From the NCBI GenBank assembly GCA_013327885.1, contig JABUMY010000002.1, forward strand, positions 124,001 through 188,000: a stretch of DNA of 64,000 nt, read 5' to 3'. The notes under the pieces are model-generated. The model worked only from the letters and a program-made list of their open reading frames with translations, was not told the origin of the DNA and ran no database searches. This document shows, in pieces, positions 1 through 8,077 of this stretch. This DNA comes from Flavisolibacter longurius (GTDB taxonomy: Bacteria; Bacteroidota; Bacteroidia; Chitinophagales; Chitinophagaceae). The position numbers and the translations under genes were made by a program. Numbering within the stretch: position 1 is the first letter of the stretch; the number at the start of each line of letters is the position of its first letter.

Positions 1-1235
1 GAAAAAGAAGTTATGACCGGCAAATCAGCTGGAGAAATGTAAGAAAAATTGTAGTTTTCATCACCGTTTCTTATCGTAGACAAAAAGGGCCTCCGTGTAC
101 TTGTCGGTGCATTCGTTAATCCATTTGGGTAGCTATATGTTATCGCATAATCATAACCAAGTGAAACAGTTTTAATTATTAGGTCGTTTTTGTCTTTTAC
201 ATTTATATCTGCCAAGATTTTATAAGCACCATTATTTGTTGAACCAAATAAATTGTAATTGCTATAGTTAAACGTCACTTTTCCCCAGTTAGGAATACGG
301 ATTTGCGTAAGTATTCGATCTTTATACTCGGTAAAACTTCGAATGATTTGACTCGTTGGCGGACAAGGCACTGAACAAGATGCTGCACAATCACCTGTAC
401 AAGTATTATTTTGTGTAACAACCCTGTTTACCTGTGTATAATCCTGCGGATCCATTTTGTGTTCATAGGATTGATAATCCAATAGAATGCTATCACCGTA
501 AGGATTAACGATTGTATGCAAGTAATAGGAAGTTTTGATAAAAGGAGGATGCGGTAATTTATTAGCATAAGCAGTATTATTTGAATACGTTTCTTCTGTA
601 GCGCTGGTCCCGCCAAAAAAATACTGGACTCCCTCTCCATCAGTAATTTTAAAAGTATAGTTCGTACCAGAAAAGTTCGTTTGCACCTTGATATTCTTAT
701 AAGGAAGAAGAACTGCATTTCTACTGCTGTCTAAAACAAATTTTCCATTTTGGTTTAGAAAATTATAGCTGAAAAGATCAGGTTCTGTGTCATTCGCATC
801 ATTCCATGATGGATTATTATAAGCCATAATATAGGCATGCATAGCTGCTGAACCTGGACTTACATTATCAGCTAAAGTCCTTCTTGTTGCCCCCTCATCA
901 ATCGCACCATTTACGGTGCGTGTAATGACGCCCCCGGCATTTAAAATCCAGGACATTCCGGTTAATGACGGGTATTCATTTACACGTACGCCGTTTGATG
1001 CATAACTCAAAGAAAGCGGAAGACTTAATTTCCCGGATGTAAGCATATACAATGGTATTTGGTATTGAACCATACCTGTTGCCAAAGAAACCTCTGCACC
1101 ACTGTACTTGGTTAAAGCGGCAGCATTGGGAGAGGAGGGTATTACTCTCTGTGCGAACATGTTAAATTGTGGATCAATTTGCGTATACCCATAGCGTTGT
1201 ATAAAGCAAAGAAGAATTAATAGATACACTCTCAT
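1..1235 (-). CDS. RHS-type repeat protein, N-terminal part (truncated by window)
   Basis: The minus strand is open from an ATG at 1235 to the window edge (411 codons read, no stop), so only the N-terminal part is present. Residues 1-19 are a hydrophobic leader. It is followed by the segment SSPNAAALTKYSGAEVSL and a TGMVQYQIPLY-like stretch, then LPLSLSYASNGVRVNE and TGMSWILNAGGVITR. This is the conserved opening of the large Bacteroidota RHS/SpvB-like secreted proteins, which build a beta-cage around a C-terminal toxin or adhesin domain. The C-terminal effector part and any immunity gene would lie before position 1. The gene sits 24 bases after a coiled-coil protein gene on the same strand, probably one operon. 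Base composition is AT-richer than most of the window, typical of exchangeable RHS loci. Family call is confident; the final function is unknown. Confidence 0.8.
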   Translation of the reverse strand, partial: MRVYLLILLCFIQRYGYTQIDPQFNMFAQRVIPSSPNAAALTKYSGAEVSLATGMVQYQIPLYMLTSGKLSLPLSLSYASNGVRVNEYPSLTGMSWILNAGGVITRTVNGAIDEGATRRTLADNVSPGSAAMHAYIMAYNNPSWNDANDTEPDLFSYNFLNQNGKFVLDSSRNAVLLPYKNIKVQTNFSGTNYTFKITDGEGVQYFFGGTSATEETYSNNTAYANKLPHPPFIKTSYYLHTIVNPYGDSILLDYQSYEHKMDPQDYTQVNRVVTQNNTCTGDCAASCSVPCPPTSQIIRSFTEYKDRILTQIRIPNWGKVTFNYSNYNLFGSTNNGAYKILADINVKDKNDLIIKTVSLGYDYAITYSYPNGLTNAPTSTRRPFLSTIRNGDENYNFSYISPADLPVITSF

Positions 1236-1259
1236 GATTAAGTTGATTCAGTTAGTTTT

Positions 1260-2684
1260 TTATTTCAGGTTATAGCCGATTCTAAAGAGGATAGCTTGTG
1301 TTTTGGGGAGTTGTTGGTAGCTGAGGAAGTCCCAGAGCAACTTCATATCGCCTTTGATCTTCTTGCTCACCTGATATTTTTTACTCAGCCCTAATAGACC
1401 ACTCTGTTGCCAGGCGTTTAAGTTGCGTAGTTGTTGTACGCTTTGAAAAGCCGTGCGATAGTTTTGCTCATAGCCGCCACTCAGGTAAATGCTTCCTTTG
1501 AGCTTTAGATCTACGTAGCTTCTGAGCCCTACGCCTTCACTCGTCATGCGGATGTGGTCCCAGCCCCTGCCCCAGCCCAGCTTGTAAGAAGCTCCCACAC
1601 CAATGGCGCTCTTGTCACTGAGCTTATAGCCCAACGAGAGCCCCAAATCAGAGGTGGTGGGAAAATAGCTGTTGGCCTTTTGGCTCTGCACATTGGCGCC
1701 ATACTCCAGGCGCTGCAGAAACGTTTTTGTTCTCTGGCTGTTTGGTTCAAAGCCCTCCGGTATATCGATGTCACCATTGCTGTTGCCATAGGCCCCGCTG
1801 CTGTACTGCGAGAGTTTGTTCTTTAAATCTGATAATTGTCCCTGGGCGGCCTGCAGATTCTCTTGCACCAGCTGCTGTACCTGAGGACCGGAGCCAAAGC
1901 GGTCCTGAATGCCTTGTTGCACCGAGGCCCTCGTTTGCAGCCCGGCCAGTGAAGTAGCAGCGGCGTTGCCAGCCGGAAGGGCAAACAGCGAACCGAGTTG
2001 AGAGTTGTTGCGAAAAAAGTCTTTGAAGGCTTCGGTCCCCGAGAGTACTTCCAAGAGCTTCTGCTCCAGTTTGGAGGGGTCTTCCCAAAGTTCACGATAA
2101 GCCCTTACCTGTTGAGAATAATAATAAGCCTGCTTTTGAAAGCCTTTGAGGCTTTTGAGCATCCCTAGCTTGCCAAGGTTCTCCTGCAACAGGCGCTTTC
2201 TTTCCGAAAGAAAGCTGCGAATTTTTTCTGTTTGATCCAGCCTGTTTTGCAGTGCAGTATACTGTAAAAGTGTTTTGTCCAATTCAGAACTCTCCTGTCG
2301 TTCGCTAAGTAAAAATTTCATGGCGGTAGCGAGACTATCCAAGTGCCCGGAATAAACCTGACTGTACTTGGATAGCTGCGGTGCCTGACTTACGGCTTTG
2401 TACTTCTCTTCTATGCCGTCAAACAACTGCTTTGCCAGAGAAGAGTCTTTTTTCCAAATCCTCCCTTTTAATTTCTTTTCCTGTCGTTGAAGTTTCAAAA
2501 GATAGACAATCATGCTTTTCTCCATCTTCTTATCAGCAGCCTTTGCTTTTTCTTCAAGTAAAGCAATTGCTTTATCTGTAACAGGATACTCATTTGATGA
2601 CAACATAGTGTCCTGCGAATTAGCGTTTGTAGCAAAAAGCCATGAGAATAAAGCTATCAGCGGAATGTATTTGGGATAAAGCAT
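1260..2684 (-). CDS. secreted coiled-coil protein with beta-rich C-terminus, upstream of RHS gene
   Basis: This 474-residue protein has a signal peptide (about residues 1-23, ending near ATNANSQ). It is followed by roughly 280 residues of charged, leucine/glutamine-rich helix (about 30-310) with heptad character. The last 140 residues (from about 335) are glycine- and aromatic-rich with alternating hydrophobic residues (LGLSLGYKLSDKSAIGVGAS), as in an outer-membrane barrel or surface beta-sheet domain. It precedes the RHS gene by 24 bases in the same direction, so the two are probably co-transcribed. I do not recognise a named family. The pairing suggests it helps export, anchor or assemble the RHS protein at the outer membrane, but that is inference. 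Confidence 0.75.
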   Translation of the reverse strand: MLYPKYIPLIALFSWLFATNANSQDTMLSSNEYPVTDKAIALLEEKAKAADKKMEKSMIVYLLKLQRQEKKLKGRIWKKDSSLAKQLFDGIEEKYKAVSQAPQLSKYSQVYSGHLDSLATAMKFLLSERQESSELDKTLLQYTALQNRLDQTEKIRSFLSERKRLLQENLGKLGMLKSLKGFQKQAYYYSQQVRAYRELWEDPSKLEQKLLEVLSGTEAFKDFFRNNSQLGSLFALPAGNAAATSLAGLQTRASVQQGIQDRFGSGPQVQQLVQENLQAAQGQLSDLKNKLSQYSSGAYGNSNGDIDIPEGFEPNSQRTKTFLQRLEYGANVQSQKANSYFPTTSDLGLSLGYKLSDKSAIGVGASYKLGWGRGWDHIRMTSEGVGLRSYVDLKLKGSIYLSGGYEQNYRTAFQSVQQLRNLNAWQQSGLLGLSKKYQVSKKIKGDMKLLWDFLSYQQLPKTQAILFRIGYNLK

Positions 2685-2731
2685 TGCAAAAGTGAAAGTG
2701 ATTGCAAATTAGTAGCTGTGGAAACGCTTGT

Positions 2732-2776
2732 CAATCCGTATGAAGACCGAAAAAAAATCGGTATTTATACGGATTG
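2732..2776 (+). promoter_or_regulatory. palindromic leader hairpin before the LuxR-type regulator
   Basis: The segments at 2732-2741 (CAATCCGTAT) and 2767-2776 (ATACGGATTG) are perfect inverted repeats. Inside them CCG/CGG also pair around an A-rich loop, and the structure is followed by a T-rich tract. It lies between the divergent genes starting at 2684 and 2835. It could be an operator for the adjacent regulator or a transcription attenuator; the sequence alone does not decide. Confidence 0.5.
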
Positions 2777-2834
2777 TTTCTTTATATTTTATTTATTATT
2801 TTCATATGTAATCAATCGCCAAATACTACTGCTG

Positions 2835-3494
2835 ATGACTGGGAATACAACCATCCAGGTCTATGTAGCTGATGATCATACTTTCTTCCGCTACGGAATA
2901 CGGTCGGCTTTGCAAAGCCTGAAGAAAGAAGGTATTTTATTTATGGGTGAAGCACCTAACGGAGCAGTTCTGCTTGACGCAATTGCTCTTCAACAACCGC
3001 ATGTCGTATTGATGGATATAGAAATGCCTGTAATGAATGGCATTGAAGCTACGGCTACTTTGAAAAAACTTTATCCCAATGTTAGAACGATAGCATTGTC
3101 GTTTTCGGAACAAAAAAATCATGTCCTCGCCATGTTAGAAGCTGGAGCGGATGGTTATCTTCTGAAAGACACAGGGATCTCGGAATTAAAACAGGCTATT
3201 AAAAACGTGTATGAAGGCTACTCTTATTACACGCCGGCAGTCAGTCATATCATCGCAGCGAATATTCGGGATACAAAAACAAAAAGTCTCAGCAAAAAAA
3301 CTTTGACCCGCAGAGAAACAGAGATACTTACGCTTATCTGTCAAGGACAGAGCAGTAAAGAAATTGCGTGTGCTTTGTTTGTAAGCAAACGAACCGTTGA
3401 CAGCATTAGGGAAAATATCATGCAGAAAACTGGCGTGAAAAATATGTTGCAGCTTATGCGGTATGCATTAAAAGAAGAGTTGATTACTGTATAG
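2835..3494 (+). CDS. NarL/FixJ-type response regulator (receiver + LuxR HTH)
   Basis: Two-domain transcription factor of 219 residues. The receiver domain shows the acidic pair in VYVADDHTFF, the phosphoacceptor aspartate in VVLMDIEMPVMNG, and the conserved lysine in GYLLKDTG. The C-terminal LuxR-type helix-turn-helix (from about residue 150) reads LTRRETEILTLICQG, then SSKEIACALFVSKRTVDS. The frame is open further upstream to a GTG at 2718, but the extra 39 residues would be encoded across the palindrome at 2732-2776 and do not resemble a domain. The ATG at 2835 places the receiver at the usual distance from the N-terminus. No histidine kinase gene is adjacent, so it is an orphan regulator. 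The divergent neighbour starts at 2684; regulation of the RHS operon is possible but unproven. Confidence 0.9.
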   Translation: MTGNTTIQVYVADDHTFFRYGIRSALQSLKKEGILFMGEAPNGAVLLDAIALQQPHVVLMDIEMPVMNGIEATATLKKLYPNVRTIALSFSEQKNHVLAMLEAGADGYLLKDTGISELKQAIKNVYEGYSYYTPAVSHIIAANIRDTKTKSLSKKTLTRRETEILTLICQGQSSKEIACALFVSKRTVDSIRENIMQKTGVKNMLQLMRYALKEELITV

Positions 3495-3721
3495 ATGCAA
3501 ACAGACGAAATACGAATTTCACTTTGGTGTTATCATTTCCAGAGTAATGATAAAAACGCAGAAGGCTCGGAATCAGGCTTTGTGAAATGCAGATTGTAAT
3601 CGAACTGTCTAATTTGTTTTTTACCGTGGGAGACAAAGCCGGTACCGGTTGGCGGGCAACAGGTTTGCAAATTGTTGTTTTGTTCTTCACGATATCACGG
3701 TACCGTATAACCGCAAATGGT

Positions 3722-3985
3722 CTAGTGATGGAGTACCGGCTGCAGCACACGCCGCAGTTCAATATTTGCGAGGTAGGGCTCCAGCAAAGCCGTACTTCGA
3801 AAAGCGGTGATCACCACCAGTTCGCCAACAGGCCGGCGATAATACACTTCCACATAAAAATCAAATAGCCCGTAAAGGGCTACAAAATAATTTCCGGAGG
3901 TGCGGCTCGATAAATAGACGCCTTCGCGGCAAAGCAGGCCAGCCTGCTGCGAAAGCATCTGCATGTTGAATTCGGCAAATTGCAT
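3722..3985 (-). CDS. small conserved-looking hypothetical protein, 87 aa
   Basis: An 87-residue product beginning MQFAEFNMQMLSQQAG. The middle has regular beta-strand character (GVYLSSRTSGNYFVALYGLFDFYVEVYY), followed by a short acidic/hydrophobic C-terminal helix. No signal peptide or membrane segment. Codon use is like the neighbouring genes and the frame has none of the composition of an antisense shadow. It resembles small single-copy proteins of unknown function in Chitinophagaceae, but I cannot name a family. It stands alone between a convergent regulator gene and a DinB gene. The 227 bases before it (3495-3721) hold nothing I recognise. Confidence 0.6.
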   Translation of the reverse strand: MQFAEFNMQMLSQQAGLLCREGVYLSSRTSGNYFVALYGLFDFYVEVYYRRPVGELVVITAFRSTALLEPYLANIELRRVLQPVLHH

Positions 3986-4096
3986 AGATGAAAAAAATAA
4001 GTGGTTTCCGTTTTCACATCAGCGTTATGCAATGGAAAATTACAGTTTTTAACCATGTAAGCAAATAAGTGGTTGCCGGGGCACTTTTTGTGTAAA

Positions 4097-4124
4097 TGAA
4101 TGGCAGGAAATATCCTGCCATTCA
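4097..4124. terminator. 12-bp perfect hairpin, possible terminator
   Basis: TGAATGGCAGGA and TCCTGCCATTCA form a perfect 12-bp stem with a 4-base loop (AATA). It lies in the gap between two minus-strand genes, downstream of the DinB gene. There is no clear T-run after it on either strand, so the terminator role is only likely. Confidence 0.4.
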
Positions 4125-4279
4125 TACTAAAAAACATACAAGGTTTAAGGAGCCTTTGCTGCTATTGCAACGGAAGGTCTTTAGCGTTGTAACCGTTGTA
4201 TGTTGCAACGGAAACACTCTGCTTCCACGTTATTCCTTTTCAAATTCCAAAAGCTAAAAAACTTTTTTGCCCCTGCCAC

Positions 4280-4780
4280 TTACTCCGGGAACCCATTCTC
4301 GTCTGCACTGGGACCATAGCTCCCGGGAATTGGAATATCCAGCAGGCGCAGGTAAACACCCAACTGGGCCCGGTGGTGGATCTGCTGGCTTAGTGCCATG
4401 CGAATGACATCTATTTTGGGTTGTTGCAGATAAATGGTTTCGCCGTTGCGCAGGGTCCAGGGTTTGTCAAGCAGGGCCTCGTTTTCCGGAAGCAGGGTTG
4501 AGAGTCCATCCGCGTAGCGTTTTTCAAAATAAGCAAGTAAGTCTTCTGTGCTGTTGATTGTCGGTTGCTCGTAAGGTTGGGCAAAATCAAGAAAGTCGGT
4601 GGTAAAGGTCATGTGTACCCAGCCAGGCAGGTCGGCAATGTGCGTGGTCAGCGATTTTAGCTTCATGCTCCTGGGATGGGGTGCATAGTCCCATTGATCA
4701 TTGGGAACACGGGAGAGCATTTTGCGGGTGGTTTCGCCTTCTTCGATAAACTGATGCCGGAAAAATTCGATCAGTGTCAT
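4280..4780 (-). CDS. DinB family protein
   Basis: 166 residues, the usual DinB/YfiT four-helix-bundle size. The putative metal-binding histidines are in place: one in the second helix (THIADLPGW) and the HHRAQL motif near the C-terminus (LSQQIHHRAQLGVYLRLL), the typical HxxxQ end of the family. The N-terminus FFRHQFIEEGETTRKMLSRVP is also typical. DinB-like proteins are metal-binding, often thiol-dependent S-transferases or damage-inducible proteins of uncertain substrate. It lies 47 bases downstream of a WYL regulator gene on the same strand and may be co-transcribed, a frequent combination in Bacteroidota. Confidence 0.88.
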   Translation of the reverse strand: MTLIEFFRHQFIEEGETTRKMLSRVPNDQWDYAPHPRSMKLKSLTTHIADLPGWVHMTFTTDFLDFAQPYEQPTINSTEDLLAYFEKRYADGLSTLLPENEALLDKPWTLRNGETIYLQQPKIDVIRMALSQQIHHRAQLGVYLRLLDIPIPGSYGPSADENGFPE

Positions 4781-4827
4781 GGTTTGCTGGTTTAGACTTG
4801 CGAAATAACAATCCCGTTGTGACAGTC

Positions 4828-5796
4828 CTATGTCAGCAGGACCTTGCTTATTTCAAGCTTTTGCAATATTTTTTCGGCGTGTGCTGCAACAGTTTCCTGC
4901 AGCTCCAGTGGTTCCAGTATGGTGGCTTCATCGGCATAAAGCAAAAACCACCGCGAAAAGCCAGTCAGGCAGGAAGTAAGAAATGTCATCCTCACCATGT
5001 CGCCCCGTTTTTCCTCCGTGACAAAGCCGTTGTAATATTTCTGTTCGCCAAAATATTTTGCAATGGAGGCGTTGACATCGATCACCACTTTTTCCAGGTT
5101 CTTTTTTTCGGTTACCCGTGACAGAAAGTTCTGCAGCGGCGGGTGGCTTTGCGTCATTTTTTCTTCGGTCAGCCGCAGGCCGTTGATACGGTCTGTGCGA
5201 AAATTGCGGTATTCCCGCCGCAGGTGGCAATAGGCCACCAGGTACCAATGGCTGCCCTGGTAGTAAATGCCAATCGGCTCCACGTTGCGGCGCAGGCTTT
5301 CGGCCCGGCTGGCAGACGTATGGGTTAGCTCGAGGATCACGTTTGCAGCAATGGCCTGCAAAATTTTGGAAAGATGCAGCTCGGTGGGTTTGCTGTACAC
5401 AAACGTGGGATGCGCCACCACGGCAATGTGGTCGTCAAGATTGGCCATCTGGTGTTTTTCGGTGCGGCGCAGCACAGCCCTTATTTTATCCAGTGCCGAC
5501 TGGTAATGTCCCGATGTCGGCGCATCACTCATCGATTGCATCAGCTTTGCACCGGTCAAAAGGGCCGAAGCTTCGTCCTGGTTAAAATGAATGGGCGGCA
5601 GCTTGTAGCCTTCCATCAGGCGGTAGCCGGTTCCGGCTTCGCCGATAATGGGTACGCCACCTTCTTCCAGGGCTTTTACATCGCGGTACACAGTGCGCAG
5701 GCTTATGGAAAAGCGGTCGGCAATGTCCTGGGCTTTTACCAGTGGCCGCGATTGCAACTGGATCAAAATGGCAGATAAACGATCAATGCGGTTCAC
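4828..5796 (-). CDS. WYL-domain transcriptional regulator (YafY type)
   Basis: 322 residues. Residues 1-60 form an HTH_11 winged helix (RLSAILIQLQSRPLVKAQDIADRFSISLRTVYRDVKALEEGGVPI). The WYL ligand-sensing domain follows at about 140-230 (VEPIGIYYQGSHWYLVAYCHLR, then YRNFRTDRI) and a WCX-like C-terminal extension. The start is the GTG at 5796, where the HTH begins at the expected distance. WYL regulators of this family sense nucleotides or small ligands, and many act on DNA-damage, phage-defence or stress genes. Here the only plausible target is the following DinB gene. Confidence 0.9.
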   Translation of the reverse strand: MNRIDRLSAILIQLQSRPLVKAQDIADRFSISLRTVYRDVKALEEGGVPIIGEAGTGYRLMEGYKLPPIHFNQDEASALLTGAKLMQSMSDAPTSGHYQSALDKIRAVLRRTEKHQMANLDDHIAVVAHPTFVYSKPTELHLSKILQAIAANVILELTHTSASRAESLRRNVEPIGIYYQGSHWYLVAYCHLRREYRNFRTDRINGLRLTEEKMTQSHPPLQNFLSRVTEKKNLEKVVIDVNASIAKYFGEQKYYNGFVTEEKRGDMVRMTFLTSCLTGFSRWFLLYADEATILEPLELQETVAAHAEKILQKLEISKVLLT

Positions 5797-5890
5797 AAAC
5801 GTGTTTGTTTTATGGCAAAGGAAACGGCGTGTAAATTATGATTTTAAAATGCATCTTTCGTGTTCACCAACCAACTGAAATAACAAAATA

Positions 5891-5922
5891 ATTGCATGTT
5901 TTAATTACGAAAGATATATTTG
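5891..5922 (+). promoter_or_regulatory. Bacteroidota-type promoter for the DUF5723 gene
   Basis: TATATTTG at 5915-5922 matches the -7 box TAnnTTTG exactly. ATTG at 5891-5894 is three-quarters of the -33 box TTTG, with a 20-base spacer. Transcription would begin near 5926, which excludes the in-frame ATG at 5892 and supports the ATG at 5964 as the start of the next gene. Confidence 0.55.
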
Positions 5923-5963
5923 CCTGCTTTTACCTTTTAATCAAACCAAATCAACAACTGTTT

Positions 5964-7376
5964 ATGAGAAAACTTTCCCTTCTTAGCATTTGTCTTTCCT
6001 TTACTGTTTTGGCCGTTGCCCAGGACTTTCCGGGCATCCGCACCAGCAATTATGCCGGTGTAAGCAGTGTTTTTTTCAACCCGGCCAATATTGCCGACAG
6101 CCGTTACCGCTGGGATTTTAACCTGGTAAGTGCCAGCGCTGCCTTTGGCAACGACAAAGCTTCGTTCCGCCTCAAAGACATTGGCAAAACCATCGATATC
6201 GACAGCCTGAAAAACAAAGTTTTTGCCAGCCACACCGGCGGCTCCAATGGGTTTGTGTCGGCTGCCGTACACGGTCCTTCGCTGTTTTTCAACCTCAATA
6301 AAAAATCAGCACTGGCGCTTACCAGCCGTGCCCGCACTATGGCCAATATCATTGAGATCGATGGCAAGCTGGCGCAGGAACTGATCGACAGCGAAGAGGA
6401 CCCAAGCTACCCGTACACCATCTCTTCGGCTAACAACATGATTGTAAATGCCAACGGCTGGACAGAGTTTGGCCTTAGCTATGCAAGAGAGATCTGGAGC
6501 AAAGGCGCCCATTACATCAAAGGCGGCATCAGCCTGAAATACCTGGCGGGTGTGGCCAATTATTCCATCCAGATCAACAGACTCAATGCGACCATCGGCA
6601 AGGACCTGGTTTCGGATGACGCTTACCTTACCAACAGCAGCGGCACGCTGGGACTGAATTTTGGCGGCCTGCAGATCTCTTCCCTGGAAACGGCTGACCT
6701 GCTGAAATTTAAAAGCACAGGCTTTGGCGCCGATATTGGTTTTGTTTATGAATACCGTCCGCAAGCGGCCAAAGGCGAGTATGGCGAGTTGCGCCGCGAC
6801 CTGAATAAATACAAGCTACGGCTGGGTGTCGCCCTGCTGGATGCCGGCAGCATTTCCTACGAACGGGACATGGACCGAAGCGGTGGCTATACCCTGAACA
6901 TCGGGCCAGCAGAGCGGTTTAACTTAAATGCCCTTGCCGATGCCAGCGTTGACGAATTCAAGGATACCTTAAACAATTACCCGCAATTTTTTACGCCCAT
7001 GGCGGGAATGTCGGCTGGTAACTATTCTGTCAGCACGCCGGCCACGCTGCAGGTGAATGCTGATTACAACCTGCACAAAGGTTTTTACCTCAACCTTTCT
7101 TCGCAGTTTAGTTTGGTCAACAGCAGCACCAAGTGGAGCAGCAGCCAGTATTACAGTTCGGTGGTGCTGACGCCGCGGATCGAAAGCAGTGGCTTTGGCC
7201 TCTATGTTCCCGTTATGTACAATTCGCTGACAAAAATTACGGCAGGTGCATCGGTGCGGTTAGGTAGCTTTTTCGTGGGTTCGGGCAGTGTGCTGTCAGC
7301 CGCACTTGGCGGTTCAAAAGCGGCCGATCTTTTCTTTGGCATCCACATCGGGTCGAAGCATAAAAGCAAAGAGTAG
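5964..7376 (+). CDS. DUF5723 family outer-membrane-like protein
   Basis: 470 residues from the ATG at 5964. A signal peptide (MRKLSLLSICLSFTVLAVAQ) precedes the conserved opening of the DUF5723 family, including NYAGVSSVFFNPANIADSRY. The rest is beta-rich with repeated amphipathic strands and short polar turns and ends in a strand-like segment, as in OmpP1/PorV-like outer-membrane barrels. The family is restricted to Bacteroidota and has no known function. The gene is monocistronic, with a promoter box at 5915-5922 and a terminator at 7493-7525. A 7-bp repeat array begins 4 bases after its stop. Confidence 0.85.
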   Translation: MRKLSLLSICLSFTVLAVAQDFPGIRTSNYAGVSSVFFNPANIADSRYRWDFNLVSASAAFGNDKASFRLKDIGKTIDIDSLKNKVFASHTGGSNGFVSAAVHGPSLFFNLNKKSALALTSRARTMANIIEIDGKLAQELIDSEEDPSYPYTISSANNMIVNANGWTEFGLSYAREIWSKGAHYIKGGISLKYLAGVANYSIQINRLNATIGKDLVSDDAYLTNSSGTLGLNFGGLQISSLETADLLKFKSTGFGADIGFVYEYRPQAAKGEYGELRRDLNKYKLRLGVALLDAGSISYERDMDRSGGYTLNIGPAERFNLNALADASVDEFKDTLNNYPQFFTPMAGMSAGNYSVSTPATLQVNADYNLHKGFYLNLSSQFSLVNSSTKWSSSQYYSSVVLTPRIESSGFGLYVPVMYNSLTKITAGASVRLGSFFVGSGSVLSAALGGSKAADLFFGIHIGSKHKSKE

Positions 7377-7380
7377 GTTG

Positions 7381-7418
7381 TAGGCAATAAGCAATGGGCA
7401 ATATGCAATTGGCAATTG
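7381..7418 (+). repeat. heptamer tandem array A (TnnGCAA units)
   Basis: Five consecutive 7-bp units of the form TnnGCAA (for example TAGGCAA, TGGGCAA) start 4 bases after the stop of the DUF5723 gene. The purine-rich strand is the gene's sense strand. Confidence 0.85.
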
Positions 7419-7492
7419 TGGAAAGACAAACTTTTACTTTTTTTGAGGCAGGCAGTACAAGAAATTAGGCTGTGCAATGGCTGAGAATAAAA

Positions 7493-7525
7493 AAGAGCCG
7501 TTCTATTCGGAACGACTCTTTTTTT
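7493..7525. terminator. intrinsic terminator
   Basis: AAGAGCCGTTC pairs with GAACGACTCTT (one C/A mismatch) around a 6-base loop, followed by seven T on the + strand and preceded by an A-run. It can serve both the + strand gene ending at 7376 and the minus operon ending at 7660. Confidence 0.75.
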
Positions 7526-7659
7526 ATGTAGATGGTTTATCTTCTTTACTTGTTGTGCGGCCTCTTTTAAAAAAAAGGCCCGCCCTAAAAAGAGCCGGCC
7601 GTTGCTAACCTATGAAAAACACCAAGCTCAAATATAGGGCAAATATTATTTGAGAACAA

Positions 7660-8073
7660 CTACGGTAAATTTCTTTTGTTAGCACGGCCACGGCCTTTGC
7701 CTTCCTGAAGTCGTTCTTTGCGTACGTCCTGCACTTTTTCAACAAATTCGCGTTCGTGGGTGAACACTTCGTTGCTGCGTTTTTCGCCCACAATCGGCTT
7801 AACCTGGTCGCGGAACTTCAGCCGCACCTCAATGATTTTTTGCTGCAGCACCAGCCGGTCGTCCTTGTACTCCTGCTTTGTAGCCCGCAACTGGCGCAGG
7901 TAATCCATAAAAAGCGGTTGAAACCGTTCGGCCTCGGTTTTGTTCAGGCCCAATTTGGTTTGAATGTATTCCACCATTTTTTCCTTCAGGCGGTCGGCAC
8001 CCGGCCCTTCCTCCTGGGCAAAGGAAGTTTGCAGCGAGAAGCAAAGGATCAATATGCAAAAAAACTTTTTCAT
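7660..8073 (-). CDS. small periplasmic Spy-like / heavy-metal-sensor-like protein
   Basis: 137 residues from the ATG at 8073: a signal peptide (MKKFFCILILCFSLQTSFAQ) followed by an all-helical, highly charged domain. That domain has the LTxxQ-like arrangement of Spy/CpxP proteins (KTEAERFQPLFMDYLRQL and VRLKFRDQVKPIVGEKR). The tail is basic and glycine-rich (GKGRGRANKRNLP). In Bacteroidota such proteins are commonly the last gene of an ECF sigma/anti-sigma operon and probably act as periplasmic chaperones or stress sensors. It lies 4 bases after the anti-sigma-like gene, so it is translationally and functionally linked to it. Confidence 0.78.
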   Translation of the reverse strand: MKKFFCILILCFSLQTSFAQEEGPGADRLKEKMVEYIQTKLGLNKTEAERFQPLFMDYLRQLRATKQEYKDDRLVLQQKIIEVRLKFRDQVKPIVGEKRSNEVFTHEREFVEKVQDVRKERLQEGKGRGRANKRNLP

Positions 8074-8077
8074 AGGT

